NCBI GenBank assembly: GCA_028023455.1
Contig: JAQFVV010006310.1
Location: 2,792,001-2,856,000 of the forward strand
Direction: 5' to 3'
DNA length: 64,000 nt
Origin: Epiperipatus broadwayi
Lineage: Eukaryota; Onychophora; Udeonychophora; Euonychophora; Peripatidae
Made by a program: the position numbers and the translations under genes. The notes below the pieces were generated by a model that saw only the letters and a list, made by a program, of their open reading frames with translations, did not search any database and was not told where the DNA came from. Below, in pieces: positions 12,035 to 25,540 of the stretch; the stretch's first letter is position 1; every line of letters begins with the position of its first letter.

Positions 12035-13345
12035 GGAAATTTCAACTTTAATTGAGTAAATAATTGTTAAAACAATATTTTTTTCAGTTTTTTTAAATTA
12101 AAAAAAAAGATTTTATGGGATCCTGAACTAGGGGCCAATATCAGATTCTAACCATCTTTTCAAAAGTAAGTACATATTCTTGTAAGTTGAATCTGAGAGA
12201 AAAAAAAATCATTAAAAAAAAAAGATGTCATGTGATCATAATTTTTTTAACATAACATACTCTCAACACTAATTAAAATTTTTCATTGTGCATATGCTTT
12301 CAAAAAGATTGGCCACTCTGGAGGATATTGGAAATAAACTGGATTAAGCATTGTTGATTTACTATTGCAAGATTATTTTCTTATCTATCATCAGTGGAAA
12401 TATTAATTGCCTGATTGTAACACAACTTCAGATATGTTGTAATCACACATCAACTATATTTCAATTTATTTTATCAATAAGCTGTTTTATTTGTAAAACT
12501 AATAATGCATATTCTAATGAAAGTTTTCTAGTAAGTTCACATAGAATAGTAGACTAACATTTCTTTCAGTTCTTTATTAAAACTATCATTTTAAATCTTA
12601 TAGTTGGAGTTTTTCCTTAATCATAATTTGCTGTATGTGTGTTTATGTTATGATTACACAAATAATTACATCTGATGCTATATGGAAGCTTATCACCAAA
12701 ACATATTTGTATTACTAGAAATTGGAAACAGTCTGCAAAAATAAATGCTGTATTTTAAACCAGTTATTCACCTTTCAAAAACTTAAGCATTATAGCATTT
12801 ATAATTTACAGAATAAACAGTGAAGTTGTTTTTTTAATATGATAAAAAGTGCTGATTTAATTCGTATATATATATATATATAAATGCATTGGCAAATTGA
12901 CCTCTGATAGATCTTCAAAAACCGATATGGAAATATAAGGTATTATTTACCATGCTTGTTAAGTGTTGGCTGGTGATTATTTAATATTTTTTCCTCTCTC
13001 CTCTTTTTTTAATTCTTTAGCTAAGAATCGTTAGACATACATTAACTGATTAATAATTAAATAGCTAACTAATTTGACTACTTAAAATAAAAAATTCAAG
13101 CAACTTGCAACTTGAAAAAGTTACAAATTTTGTGTTAACTTCATTTGAACTCTTAGACAAGACATAATGGGCCTATCTTAATCCCTCTTTCATGGAGATC
13201 TTTAAAAATTCCTAAAAATTTTGTTGAATTAGATTGAGTCAGTAATGTTTAAATAATTTTTAATTGGTAAATAATTAATGGATGTAGTTCTAATAGAAAT
13301 TTAGGAATTAATATTTTCATTGCATTGACTCATTCAATATCTAGT
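12035..13345. other. AT-rich DNA, no gene recognised
   Basis: The longest ORF is 68 codons, without recognisable features. A (TA) microsatellite lies near 12865-12882. Nothing else was found. Confidence 0.55.
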
Positions 13346-13570
13346 AAAGATAAAGTGTTAGACCCTGGAGGCTCAATGTCCATGGATTGTACCCTCATTC
13401 TGTTAATTTTGCTTTAACTTCTTACAAATTTCTGAGCAGTATGCCATTTGTTTACTCTAAATGGTTTGATGTACTGGTAGGGTAGCAAATCCCAGAGTCA
13501 AGATTTATTGCTTCCATTGCTCAAACTTATGAATTCCTGATCAATAAACAATTCATTTATTTATTTATTT
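13346..13570 (+). repeat. Two degenerate copies of the 'ATGAACT...AATAAAC' tRNA-like SINE unit
   Basis: The unit seen in the array at 63320-63955 recurs here twice. The better copy starts ATGGTTTGATGTACTGGTAG near 13460 and ends with a TTATGAATTCCTGATCAATAAAC segment near 13528-13550. The other starts near 13350 and includes CCATGGATTGTACCC. The match is judged by eye and the copies are worn. Confidence 0.55.
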
Positions 13571-13675
13571 ACTAATATTGATTAAGTATAATAGATTCAA
13601 GTGATAATGAATGGAAGTGATTATTTTGAGTATAAGAAGAAATATTGGGAGTATAAGCAATTGTATTAATAAATG

Positions 13676-13785
13676 TACTTCTTTTTTTTTTTCATATGTC
13701 AAATGTGTTGACCGGGAAGCAAACCCGGGGCAACTGCTTGGAAGGCAGCTATTCTAACCACTAGGCCACCAACGCTACTTCTTTT
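13676..13785 (-). mobile_element. tRNA-Gly(UCC)-derived SINE with 10-bp TSD
   Basis: On the minus strand the head reads like an almost intact tRNA-Gly. It has an A box (TGGCCTAGTGG), an anticodon loop TTCCAAG (anticodon TCC) and a B box (GGGTTTGCTTCCC). A short ATTTGACATATG link and an A-rich tail follow. The 10 bp TACTTCTTTT flank it at 13676-13685 and 13776-13785. The acceptor arm is not paired and the element carries a tail, so it is a retroposon and not a working tRNA gene. Confidence 0.85.
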
Positions 13786-16700
13786 GATTATAAATTAACA
13801 TAATTTGTGTAAGTTGTGTGAATAGAATATAGCATTTAAATTGTTTTTATTAAATAATTATCTCCCATTTTGGCTTTTACTAATGCATTCTTTATCTCAA
13901 CTCTCCTATATTACTATTCTCCACCAGCATGAAAAATCTGACCATTTTTTTCACTATGCATGCATTTCACAATCTTTGCTTGTCAGTGAGCTATAGACAT
14001 TAAACACTTGAATCTTTTTGCCTGTTTTCATAGTTCTTATCTCATTTCATTTTTTGTAATGTTAAAATGCTGCAAGATTTTAAAATTAATTTTAAACTGT
14101 TTGTTTTTGAGCCGCAGAGTCTATCATTCCACTGCATTAAATCAACGCTGGCATTTTCTATTTAATGTTTAATTATTAATGCACTTATTTACGATATATG
14201 ATTTATACATTTGGTTATTTATAATCTTTTTTTTTTTTTAAATGTGATCATTAAAAATAAAATCGAATAAAAACTTGCAATAAAGTACTAAAATAACAAC
14301 CAAGTCTATTATGCATGAAAACTTATGTTTTGATTTAATGATTATAATCTGTAATGTAAACAAATAAAACTTTGCTTGAAGATTATTTCCAGAAAGCAAA
14401 TCGTTTCGTATAAAGAATTTTTAAAAATATTCAGTTCAAAAGTCATAAGATATAGAAAATTATCTCCTTTAAATATTAATTTTCATAAATGTTATCAAAA
14501 CACATGGTTATTTGACTGAAAATGAAAATTTACAATTATATATATGCATACATAAGGCTATGGAAGGAGTATAATATCTCATTATATATACACACACACA
14601 TTTTCACCCAGTCTGGTCCCATAGATGAGGCAGCAAAATGTCTGCTTCAAACACAAAATTGAAATAGGTGCTAAAATGTTACATTATATTGAAACTATAT
14701 AAATATATTTATTTTATCTAACACATTTTTCATTACATTCATCAATTTGGTCAATAGTCCATTTTAAATAAGCCTTTTCAATAATTTTTAAATGAATCAC
14801 TTTTAAGGCTTTTCTTAGGTGCCAAAATTGATTAGCTAGGCCTTAATTTTTATTATCTTTAGCAGCCCCTCATAAACAGAGATAATTATTTCTAACTATA
14901 GAACAAAAAACAAAAATAGAGAGAATGACCAACACTACAGAAAAAAGTAAGAGAAAAGATTGAAATCAGAATATCTGTGAGCGTAATTAAAAAATGAAAA
15001 TGTGGTTAACAAACTTGCAATTTCTTTGCAATAGCTAGTGTAGAGAGATTATTAGTATTATAAAAGACACTCACTGGTTGGATCCTGAAGTAACATAAGT
15101 GATTAAAGACAAAGCTTTAAACTAGAGAAAACAAGAGAAAGAGGAAAGATAAAAAATATATAATATCGCTATAGGAGCAGTCAAGTTGAATTTATAAAAA
15201 AACAATTGTGATTAGCTCTTAATATTTATGTATATTGACATGAAAGTTTCCCAAAGTTTGCTAATTATTAACATAATGGGGTAGTGAATCAATTCTTATT
15301 ATTATCAAATTTCTATATTATATTTTATTGATATTTTTTTTCATATATTTATATTAATTACTATGTCAGTGAAATTTTCAGAATTCTTAAGTATTCTTTT
15401 CTCAGAAAATATAATTTTTAATTTTTTGTCATTTAATTTTAAATTAGTTATTACTTAATTCTTTAAATGTAAGATTAATTATTTTTATTTTCAATAATTA
15501 TTGTATTTTTTTAAATAATTACAGTATTTATTATATCATGAAAATATAGCACAATCGAAAATATTATTTTTTAATGTATCCATAATTTATTACAATGTCT
15601 GTATGTGTTAGTGCAATGCCAGAGTAGAAGACTTGAGAACAAAATGTTAGTGGATTGCATTCGCTATCACTTCTAGTGTTTGAATATCATGTGATCTCTC
15701 AGAAGAAAACTGAATATTTTTTTAAAATTTATTTACTATTGTAAAAGAATATATACTTAATAACATAAGAATACTGCAGTGTTATATCCATAACCAACAA
15801 ATCTTCATTGTCAAAATTATTTTTATATTTATATATATTTTAATTTTAAATATCAAATATTCATTCACCCATTCAATTTTATATATTTTTTTACATTTCT
15901 CGCACTTTACCTTGGAGTATCTTTGTAATTAGTCAGTCTTTATTTTTATTAACTCAAAATATTTTTTTCCTTAAAGAAATACCCCCCAATAATATTTTTA
16001 CAAGGTAATAGTAGGTATATGGACACCCCACCCCCCATGTTATTTTTTTAAAGGATATGACATTGCTCACAATTTTCTCAACAAAAATGAACTCCCTCAA
16101 ATATCAGTGACTGGTGAATGTTTAAAGAGAACAAATATTATTTTTAAACTTAATTACCAATACCAGAGGTTCTGGATTTTCTCTTGACATTTTTTCAGTT
16201 TCATTGATCAAATAAATAAAAAAAGTTTGTTAATACAAATTCAGCTATGTATTGAAAGTGGTATTAAATTTTATTTTCTCATATGCAATCTAAATATAAT
16301 CATTTATTGATTATTTTATTATTTCCTTGATACAAAAAGAAATGTCAGAGATATTAAATTGTTATACAAGATGACTTCTCAATGTAAAATTACCTCAGAT
16401 TTGCTTTCAGATATTTCTTCCTATATTTCTCAATATTAAACCAGATCCCACAACCCTTTATAATTTCTAATCATTCAGATTCCCTCAGGTTTTTTTCTAT
16501 AATTTATATAATCATTATTTACAATAAGGGTTTTATTAATAATAATATTTTTCATTTTGATTTTATTCAACTCGGCAAAACGATAATTATGAAATATATT
16601 ATCTTTTCATCATTCATACACTTTTATTATTTCTTTCCAATTTTTTAAAATTATGTATTTATTATCTAATTAACTTTTTCTCTCTATCTCTTTATTATCA

Positions 16701-17360
16701 TGTTACTTAATTATAACTGATATGTTTTTCATTTTAATATGCATTCTATAATTGAGTATTGTTTTGCATTTATCACTGTTATTAGTATTTGAGTAATGAT
16801 ATAGATATTTATTTCACATAAATATGATTTTATACTCATTTAATTTCATATAAAAGTTATACCATTTTTGTATTTCTCCATTTATAGTATATTTTATTAT
16901 TTTGTTTGATGTTGTACACAGAATACAACATTAAAATTGGCATTCCACTGTTATGGTCAATAGAAAAAATATATGCCATCATGTTTGATATATGTAATAG
17001 TGTGGAACAATTTAGAGATACTGCTGATACAGTTATTTTACTTTTTATTTTCTAATTTTCAACAGCTATAAAAATAATAACTTATTTTAGATAACTAATT
17101 TAATTCTTGTTAGAGATTGAGTAAATAATATAAAGAAGTATTTTTTATTTTTTTTAGTTTTTGGTGTGAACACATTATTACTACTAGTAACAATTGTTTA
17201 GACAGCAAAAAGTTATGATTCAATTTTAAGAGTTTTTCTTCCTTTTCCATTTTCTTTTTTATTCTGATTGAATTTTTCTTCAAAATTTGTATTAATTAAA
17301 TGCAACAATAAAGAATAAAAACAATAAAATAACATTATATCATCAACATGATCATTATTA
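13786..17360. other. AT-rich DNA, no gene recognised
   Basis: About 3.6 kb with only short, low-complexity ORFs. It holds a TATATA/ACACAC microsatellite near 14583-14600 and C-rich runs near 15980 and 16023-16037. No transposon termini or domains were recognised. Confidence 0.55.
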
Positions 17361-17371
17361 TTATTATTATT

Positions 17372-17402
<31 letters not shown>
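17361..17402. repeat. Compound (ATT)n(ATG)n microsatellite
   Basis: About five ATT units pass directly into about nine ATG units. On the minus strand this gives the poly-His/poly-Asn stretch of a spurious ORF. Confidence 0.95.
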
Positions 17403-17407
<5 letters not shown>

Positions 17408-18487
17408 TGCCATTGAAATGAAATCCATATACAATTATATCACCACTTTTTATATGGAGAAAATATAACGAATATTAAATATAACCTTATTTCATTTTTG
17501 ATACAAAGCATTCTTTTCACAGGCAAATTTAATGCACCACAATGCATTAAGATTATATTTAATATGATTGATATTTTTTCTATGTAAAAAGAAGTAATAT
17601 AATTGCATATACATGATATTATTAACATATATATTTAAATGATTTTTTTATTCATATTTTTAGTCATTATTACTGTTAGATTATCCTTTAATTCTGAAAC
17701 CATATTAATAAACAATAATAATAACATATCATTTCAACTTATATATATAATTTAAGAATAATAAAAAAATCATATTATTTTAATGTTATGTAATATCTTA
17801 ATGTTAAATTATTAAGGTGCTCTACTATAAATAATGTTAATAGTTGTAATAAGACTTACAAGTGTATTAATTTTTTTTTTTTTTAGTTTACTAAAAATTA
17901 GAATCAGAGACAAAAATGAAAATTAGAGAAGCTTTTCTTTGAATTTTATTTTTTAGAATCCATATGGTAGTTATTAGTGTCTGATTAGAACCCAAACTGT
18001 CAGTCATATTATTCATGTGGTCTGCATGTGTCTTCATGTTTGTTTATTGTGATTGGAACACAGATAAGCCCATCTGAAACACTCTTGATCAAGGGATTCT
18101 CTTCAGATTTTTGCAAATCCAAGAAAACATCTCTTAAATTTAGTGACACCTAACACTTCAGATTCACCAGGGCATGAAATTCACAGGAAATTCTCTTATT
18201 TACATAAAAAGTGCAATTGATTAAAATATGTTTGATTTCAAAAGATTTAGAAAGAAAAATATTACAAGTTTCTTATAAAACAATAAAGTATGAATTATTT
18301 TATAATTTCTGTACATACAAATAAAAACAGATATATAACTCAAATATTTTTATCAGTTTATGAAGTACTGAATTACCATAGTAATAAAATAATTCTTTTC
18401 ATCCTAAGAATAAAATTAAAGAAAGTTATATAGAAAAAGTAGGTGTAAATGTTACACTATTATTATGCATATTTAATATATATATGT
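17403..18487. other. AT-rich DNA, no gene recognised
   Basis: Only short ORFs and AT-rich sequence; nothing identified. Confidence 0.5.
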
Positions 18488-18590
18488 CAAGCATTGTTGG
18501 CCCAGTGGTTAGCACAGCTGCCTTACAAGCATTTGTCCCGGGTTCGCTTACTGGCTGATGCTTTGGCACATGAAAAATATATATATTAAA
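18488..18590 (+). mobile_element. tRNA-derived SINE
   Basis: The tRNA-like head has an A box (TGGCCCAGTGGTTAG), a seven-base anticodon-loop equivalent TTACAAG, a B box (GGGTTCGCTTACT), the family link GATGCTTTGGCACATG and an A/TA-rich tail. It is the same family as the copies at 13676, 46618, 53120 and 59301. The flanking AATATATATAT occurs on both sides but is too simple to prove a TSD. Confidence 0.8.
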
Positions 18591-19689
18591 TTTAAAACTA
18601 TTATAAAATAGCATTTTTGTGAATAAAATATAACATCAATAACAAAAGCATTGCATACATTTTTTTTTCTCTCATGTTAAAATAGTAGTTAATATGTGCA
18701 GATGCTGTATATTCTTGTATCTTGATTATTTATGATCATTAAAATTTAGAAGTATTTAATTATTAGCTGTTATATTAAATTGTTCTGGGGGGGGGGGTTA
18801 ACATTGAAAATTATCAGCAATGATTAACTATATCACTAGAATGATTTGATTGCTTAACCTAATTCATATAAATAGTTGATTGGATTACCATCATCTTCAA
18901 TGATTTCTGATGCATTGGATGGTAAATATTTTTTCCTGGTTTATTCCAGTATTTTTGATCCATTGTTTTTCTTCTTCACTGTATTCATTAAGATTTCTTA
19001 TCCATTTTTTTTTTTTTTTTACATATGATCTGTTTTTCAGATCTTTTCATTTTTGAGGAAGATTCAGTTCAGGATTTCAGTTGTTTATTTGTTTTTATCT
19101 CTTTAACAAATTTAATTCAAATTTCACTTCATGTCCTTAATTTCACTTATAATGACAGTGATATAAAGTATTTTGTTTTAAATCTATCTTTATTAATACT
19201 AACATCTACTTTAATTATAGAATCTGAAATCTTTGCATTACTTTTTTGTTTACTAAGAGTTCAAATTCAGGGTTGCTTATTAGTAGACATAACAAACCAA
19301 TCTTTAAACTATAAATGCACTGAAACAGAATTAATTATGTAAAATATTTTTATTATTATATCCTCCTTATTGTATACATTTCCTCTATTTTTAATGATCA
19401 TTTTAATAATAACCAAATGAAAACATGAAATTGTTTTTGTCTTTGATTTTTATAATAGTATATTAAAATTATATTCTAGACAGTTTTAAATTTTTCTCAA
19501 GTTGTTACATGAATGCCTAGACAATGAGATTTCTATGATCATAGATTCCATTTTTGTTCGAGTTATATTCAATATGGGTAATAATGTTATAAATTTATTA
19601 CAGTATCTTTATTTTTAGTTGCATATGTGTCTTACCCATTGGTGGAGTCACCATCCATGTAGCTAAGAACAATCTACTTGATAAATTTC
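18591..19689. other. AT-rich DNA, one 105-codon ORF, no gene recognised
   Basis: The ORF at 19025-19342 is hydrophobic and follows a T16 run. It shows no domain or repeat, and its composition looks like background. An 11-G run lies at about 18787-18797. Confidence 0.45.
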
Positions 19690-20372
19690 ACATGAAAATA
19701 ATATAATTTGCTTAGAAAATAAATCTGAAAATAGTATCTTTGGTGAACAAATGATTCCAAAGCAAATACTTTCAGTATTGGTGAGAAATTTTATTAGCAA
19801 TCACAGCAAATGGCTTAAATGAAAACAAAGAAGAAAAAAATACAATGAAAATAATATATGTTTGAAATCATGAAAGTAATATAATTTATTTTAAAAACAA
19901 ATTAGAAAATAGTTCTTTAATGAACAAACAATGATTGAAAAGTAAACATTGCCAATAAGGGTGATGAATAAAAACATCTAAGAAATTAAATTAAGGAGAA
20001 TGGCAAATGCTAATTTAATTTATTTTTTTTGGAATATTTGCATTAATAATATTTATTGAAAATATTTGTTTTTCAATCATTGTTTGTTCATTGAATAGAT
20101 TAATATCAAGTTTTAAAATATTAATTTAATATTTTTTCTTTGCCTTTATAGCAACTAATTAAAATATTAATTTAATATTTTTCTTTGCCTTTATAGCAAC
20201 TAATTAAAATATTAATTTAATATTTTTTCTTTGCCTTTATAGCAACTATTTGCTAGCATATACTCATAAAATATCTTACCGAATATTTTTTGCATTGATC
20301 ACACTTATTAAAAATATTTCTTTTCAGTTATTGTTTGTTTAGTAAAGATATTATTTTCAGGTTTATTTTCTT
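19690..20372. mobile_element. Decayed foldback element with duplicated arms
   Basis: The segment near 19692-19790 (GAAAATAATATAATTTG, then AATCTGAAAATAGTATCTTT, then AACAAATG) is directly repeated near 19873-19960. It is also present as a reverse complement near 20290-20372 (AAACCTGAAAATAATATCTTTA on the minus strand) and less clearly near 20040-20095. Direct and inverted copies around a central 46-bp triplication suggest an old inverted-repeat element. Termini and TSD were not resolved. Confidence 0.6.
20115..20248. repeat. Tandem repeat, 45-46-bp unit x3
   Basis: Three nearly identical consecutive copies of a unit starting AAAATATTAATTTAATATTT and containing CTTTGCCTTTATAGCAACTA, at 20115, 20161 and 20206. 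The copies differ only in one T of a homopolymer and at the last junction, so the triplication is recent compared with its surroundings. Confidence 0.95.
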
Positions 20373-20462
20373 CTTTTTATTATACAATTCAAAGTTTAAT
20401 AATAATAATTCAATAAATATAAAAAAGAAGTATGTTATTTATATATTCATTAACAATAAATT

Positions 20463-20592
20463 GCTGCAGTTGGTAAAGCATTCAACTTGAGATTGGAAGA
20501 TCCCAGGATTGATTCTGATATTCATAATTCTGGCATTCAAATATCTCATGATGATCTGAACAATAAAGCCATACAGATTTTTTTTTTTTTTG
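20463..20592 (+). mobile_element. tRNA-like SINE relic of a different family
   Basis: The head has an A box-like CAGTTGGTAAAGCATTC and a degenerate B box (CAGGATTGATTCTG) at the usual spacing. A non-tRNA body ending CTGAACAATAAAGCCATAC and a T-run follow. The body ending resembles the AATAAAC end of the 63320-63955 units. No TSD was identified. Confidence 0.55.
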
Positions 20593-22904
20593 TAGCAATA
20601 AGCGAAACTTCACTAAAGAAAAAAAATGCAGGATATTTATTATTTCAAATGTTATCATTTTAGTAGTACAACTATGATGATTTAAATAATATATATATAT
20701 ATTATAAAGTATTTTACATAATTTGTGTAATATTTGAACTATTCAAAATCTTTCAGAAAACATTAAGTGCATAATTAGAACTATCTGAAGCAACATCCTA
20801 TGTATCAGAGTCACAAACATCACTGTTTCAAGTCTTAATCAATTATTAAGCACTACCAGAATGCCTTAATTAAAAGTACATATTTCAGATATATAAACCT
20901 ATTTCTTGTTAATATTGTCAAATTTCTGTAAAGTATGCTATTATTTAAAGTTTAATTCTATAATTAATTTTATCTATTATGATTCCAGGAATATTAATAA
21001 TTTGACTAAAATATTTATAATTTTTAGTTTTTTTTTTTCTATACTTTAGTCTTACTTTTTTGTTTTCATAATACACTGGAGTCACGTGTCTAACTGTATG
21101 ATTTCAATTATAGGCTATCCAAAATAAAATCTAAACACACAAACAAAAATATAAAGAAGTCAACAAAAAATTATTAGAAATCACAAATTTTAATATTTGG
21201 CAGCTGTTTTTTGTTTTCTCCGAGTTGAGAGCATTCAAATTACATATATTAATAAAATGTCTTCAGTTTATGTTGAAAGCACATATAAAAGTTTTACAAA
21301 ATTTCATCATATTCATTAAATACTAACATAGTTGGGGAGGTAATAATTTCTTGAAAATGGCACAAGTCTAAAGTTACTGAAAAAAAAATTGTCTAAAGCA
21401 TATTTTACTATTTATTTTAAAGATAAAAATACAGTAGGTATTAGTTGTTTTTTTATTTTATTCTTATTGCTTCAATAGAGACATGAGTGAACATCGCCTC
21501 CATTTATTAATAATAATTATATTACTATTTTTTTTAAATTTTCTTTGTACTATAATTTTGATTTATATATACATAAAATACATGTAAAATGTCTTTTATA
21601 TGTGTGTGTATGTTTTGAGAAATACTATAGTCTTTCACTTCAATAAACAATACATATTCTATTCTAATCATTGTTTATCAACAAAAAATGACTATTATAT
21701 GCTATTTCTTTGAATGTGAGTGAGTCTTGCAACAAAATATAGCATAGTTTGTGGCTCCACTGTATTATATAAAAATAATTGTAAAATAAAGAGAATGGAG
21801 TTCAAATACATTTGTTCATTTAGTTTTAGACTGAATTGGTGAAAAAAATAAAATAAAAAATAAATTACAAAAAAATAGTTACACAATTATAATATAAAAA
21901 GGATCATGCATATAAAAACTTAAAAATAATTAGATATAAAGAAACTTGTTTTTTCTTTATTATTTTGTTCTAATTTGTGCTGAATTAATGGCAATGCTAC
22001 TCTAAAGGAACAAGATATATTTGCATTGGTTTCTTAATTTTATTTAAAGGACATTTGGTATAAGAGAAACAAAGTTCATAAAGATGTGTTAATTAGAGAT
22101 ATAAAGCCCTTTCTAAGTATATGACAAAAAGTTATATCATTTCTATGACATGTCAATTAAAACTATTGCCATTTTCAAAATCTAATAACAACTAAAAAAA
22201 TTTAAACTATTTCTTCCTTAGTTTAGTACGGTTTTTTTAATATTATATCTTGATCCTTTGTGTCAAAACAAAAGCATTTTATGAAACTTTAAGAAGCAGT
22301 AATGTCATTATGCTATATGTTAGCAAGTAGTTTTTTTTTTTTTCACTGTATGATTAATGTTATGTGTACTTTGTGAGAAATTGCATCAAAGTTTATTCTT
22401 ATTTAAAAAGAAGTTATGCTTTTTTAAAATTTTATTTTAACCATTTGAGGTTTAAAATTAAATTTGATGTATATTTATATGTGTATATTGTAAAAAATAA
22501 TGGTACAAACTAATTTTAAAAAGAAATAAAAGATAAAACATATTCAAAATTATATTCATTCAATATGTTTTATAAAAGTAATATCCTTAGAGAATAGAAA
22601 AGTATTTGATTTTTTAATAGAGGTATACTCTTTAGCAAAAAGTAATATGTATATTATCATGCATTCCTAAAATATTAACATTTAATGTTGAGCATTATTT
22701 TCTGGACAGCGCAATATTTATTTTTAATGTTATATATCGCTGTACTAGCTTTAAAACAAAAAAATATTAAATGTTGAATAATACTCGGAAAAAAATTCTT
22801 TTTTTTCCCCATGATTTTCGATTAATACATATTTGAATTTTCTTGGGTGGATTGATGCAATTCCAATTTTAATAATTGTATATAATAATTATTTATATAT
22901 AGAT
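20593..22904. other. AT-rich DNA, no gene recognised
   Basis: About 2.3 kb with only short ORFs, A/T homopolymers and small TA and TG microsatellites. No coding or transposon signature was recognised. Confidence 0.5.
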
Positions 22905-23275
22905 TGGAAGCCTTTGAGATGTGGTCGTGAAGAAGAATGGAAAAAATTAGTTGGATGAATAAAATGACAAAGAAAGAAGTTTTGAAAAAGTAAATGAAAA
23001 AGAAGATTGATTAAGGTAATTAGTGATAGAAAAAGAAACTGGACTGGGAATATATTAAGAAGAAAGAATAATTTAATGAAATTATGGTTTGGAGGGAATG
23101 GTGAGTGGAAAGAAGAAAGGATGAAAAAGATTGATTTGGCTGGAGAGGAAGAGATGTGTGGAATTGAAGAGCTGGGCAGTGAAAAGAACAGAATGGAGAA
23201 GTGGATGAATTTGTGATGTGACTGCTGTCTCGATCTGTCTATAGGATATAATAGTATTAATTGATTGATAGTAAT
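22905..23275 (+). pseudogene. LINE ORF2 C-terminal relic (RTE/CR1-like, distinct from the other RTE copies)
   Basis: In shifting frames the plus strand reads LEAFEMW, then KISWMNKMTKKEVLKKVNEK, RRLIKVISDRKRNWTGNILRR and a final KNRMEKWMNL before TGA. This is the familiar C-terminal end of a non-LTR retrotransposon ORF2. It differs in sequence from the family at 5450-6760 (KLKWSWAGHIARRDDNR form). At least three frame changes or stops occur. The stop is followed by an ATTGATTGAT-like tail. No upstream RT remains. Confidence 0.72.
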
Positions 23276-23580
23276 TAGTTTCATGGAATACAATATCTGG
23301 CATACTGTTTGTAATATATATGTAGATATGCATTTTTCAAAAATTTTAATTTTATTTTTTCACTTTCTCTTGAATAGAACTACCTATTTCTGATTTAAAT
23401 ATTAAACATCATCATATGGATTTATACTATAGTGACAAAATATGATTGCTAGTTTTTCTGTGCATTGATGTTGGGGACTAACTATTTATTTATGTGCTTG
23501 TATATGGTTTCTTTAATCACTTTTGTTATATATATTTAAGCTTATTTTGGTATTTGTTTTGAATTAATAACATTATTTTA

Positions 23581-25090
23581 TTATCATTATTTTCAGTCAC
23601 GAAGGTCTCTTCAAGTTTAATCCAGTTACTTTAATCCATAGTAGTTTTCATATTACACCAACAAACTTCATTATTTCAGCTAACCATTTTGCATGTCATT
23701 CCTTTTTAGGTTTTTTTACAATAATATGGAATTGTGCTTAAGACTTTAAATGTCTATCTATTATCATCTTTTTTAGAAATATGTCCAGCCTAATTCTATT
23801 TCATTCTCCTTATTCTTTCAGTGAAGTCAGTAATATCTGTTTATCTTATCTTTGTTGTTCCCAACATATATCTCTCCATACTTCTGCTTTTTTGTAAGTG
23901 TCCAAGTCACATATCCATAAGTAAAACTATAAAACTTGTATTAAAATCTCCCCCCCCCCCAAAAAACATAGGCATATTTCCATATAAGCTATTTCTATTA
24001 AAAGCAACTTTATCTAAGATTTATTCTATGATTACTCTTATCTATTATGTTTCCATGTGTATTAATAATTTGACCAAAGTATTTGTAGTTATTAACTTCT
24101 AATTCATGACAATCTTTGTTTAATTTTAAGAAATTCCAGTAAATATTGCTTTAGTTTTGTTTAGAATTTATGTTTTTCCCCCTACTTTCTTACTTTTATC
24201 TGACAAAATTTTCTGAAGCTTTTAAACATTATTTGAAAATACAATCACATCATCTACAAAATCTAGTTGACTTAAATAATTTTTATCTATTTTTATTCAC
24301 TTGGTTTCCCATTTTAATCCACAAAATACTTTTTGTGAAATCTGAGTAAAAAGTTTGGTCACATAGAATCATCCTGTCAACATTCTCATCAATATTCATC
24401 TTCTTTGTGTTACCATACAATATAATCACTGCTGTTGCATTTTGATAAATATTCTTCAGAATATGATAATAATCTAAGTTTATATTTTGATGATCCAAAA
24501 CTTTAATCACTGTGGAAATGCTTATAAAATCAAATGTCTTTTCACTGTCTACAAATCCAAAGCACAATTATAAATTATACTCATTGATTCTTTCTGTAGC
24601 TTCTCTCAATACTAGAATGTGATCTACTATGCTAAAACCACTTTTAAGGCCAGATTAATCTTTTAGGTCATTTGAATACAAGTTCATTATAGATAGGTTT
24701 TAATTATCTGGATAAAGAGGTTGTATAAAACTGATAGGTTTGTAACTTCTAATATCTTTTTTATTTCTTTCCCTGACTATCAATATACTATTGCATTTTT
24801 CCAATCATCTAGTAAATTTTTATCATGTAGATATTTGGTATATATTTTTACTATTAATTTTTCTATTTTTTACCTGCTTCCTTTAAAATATTAATAATTC
24901 TAGCATTTCTTGGAGCTTTTTCTTTCATCACATATTTAATTGTATGAATCACCTCTTCATTTAAAATGTTTGACGGTTCAGAAAATGTAGTAATTGCAGT
25001 AGTTACTTTGTTATGTTGTTCTTTATTATTATATAATTTGTTATAAAATTCTTTCCCACATCTTATAATATCATTCTTTTAAATGCTTTT
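23581..25090 (-). pseudogene. RTE LINE relic, RT domain to 3' end
   Basis: Read on the minus strand from about 25090 down to 23581, the copy runs from upstream of the RT through to the 3' end. Around 24567 it reads LCFGFVDSEKTFDFISISTVIKVLDHQ, corresponding to motif A of the 5450-6760 copy (LCFGFVDYEKAFDSI...VIKALDHQ). It is followed by the YHILKNIYQNAT segment and, much further on, by the C-terminal block. The 3' end carries an AATAATGATAAT-like tail near 23581. A ten-C run near 23950 and many stops break it. It is more decayed than the plus-strand copy. Confidence 0.78.
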
Positions 25091-25540
25091 ATTGAAGTTG
25101 GAAAATTGTTTGTTTGTTGATATGTTAATTTGTAAAATTTTGAACTTTTTTAAGTTAGAAAGAAATTTTTAAATTGGGTTTAATACATTTAAATTCAGTA
25201 GAATTGCTTGAAATCTGATATACAACTAATTAATACCAGGCTAATTCATATGGCCCACTAATCTTTTCAGTAATCATCTAGTTTCTTAGGTATGGAACAG
25301 AGGGTGGGGAATATTGAACATTTTGATATTAAATGTATTTGAAATTTATAGTTCTTAGAATTTCTATTTGTTTTAAATAAGATTCACTAGAGAGTTGTAT
25401 AGAGATTTTTTTAAAGTAATAAGTAAGTTTGTTTATAATCTAGTATTGTTAAGCTTTTTAAAAAAAAATTTTTTTTTTAAATAAAAAGAAAAAATGACAA
25501 CAATTTTAAACAAATGTTACTGATTTCTTATATGTATATA
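25091..25540. other. AT-rich DNA, no gene recognised
   Basis: Low-complexity sequence with long A/T runs near 25455-25495. Nothing identified. Confidence 0.5.

Noticed and set aside
17213-17434. Poly-His/poly-Asn ORF
   Set aside because: Produced by the (ATT)n(ATG)n microsatellite read in antisense.
19025-19342. 105-codon ORF
   Set aside because: T-rich, hydrophobic and background-like, begins after a T16 run, with no recognisable domain or splice context.
22889-23293. 134-codon minus-strand ORF rich in Ser, Phe and His
   Set aside because: Antisense of the LINE relic on the plus strand; low-complexity composition.
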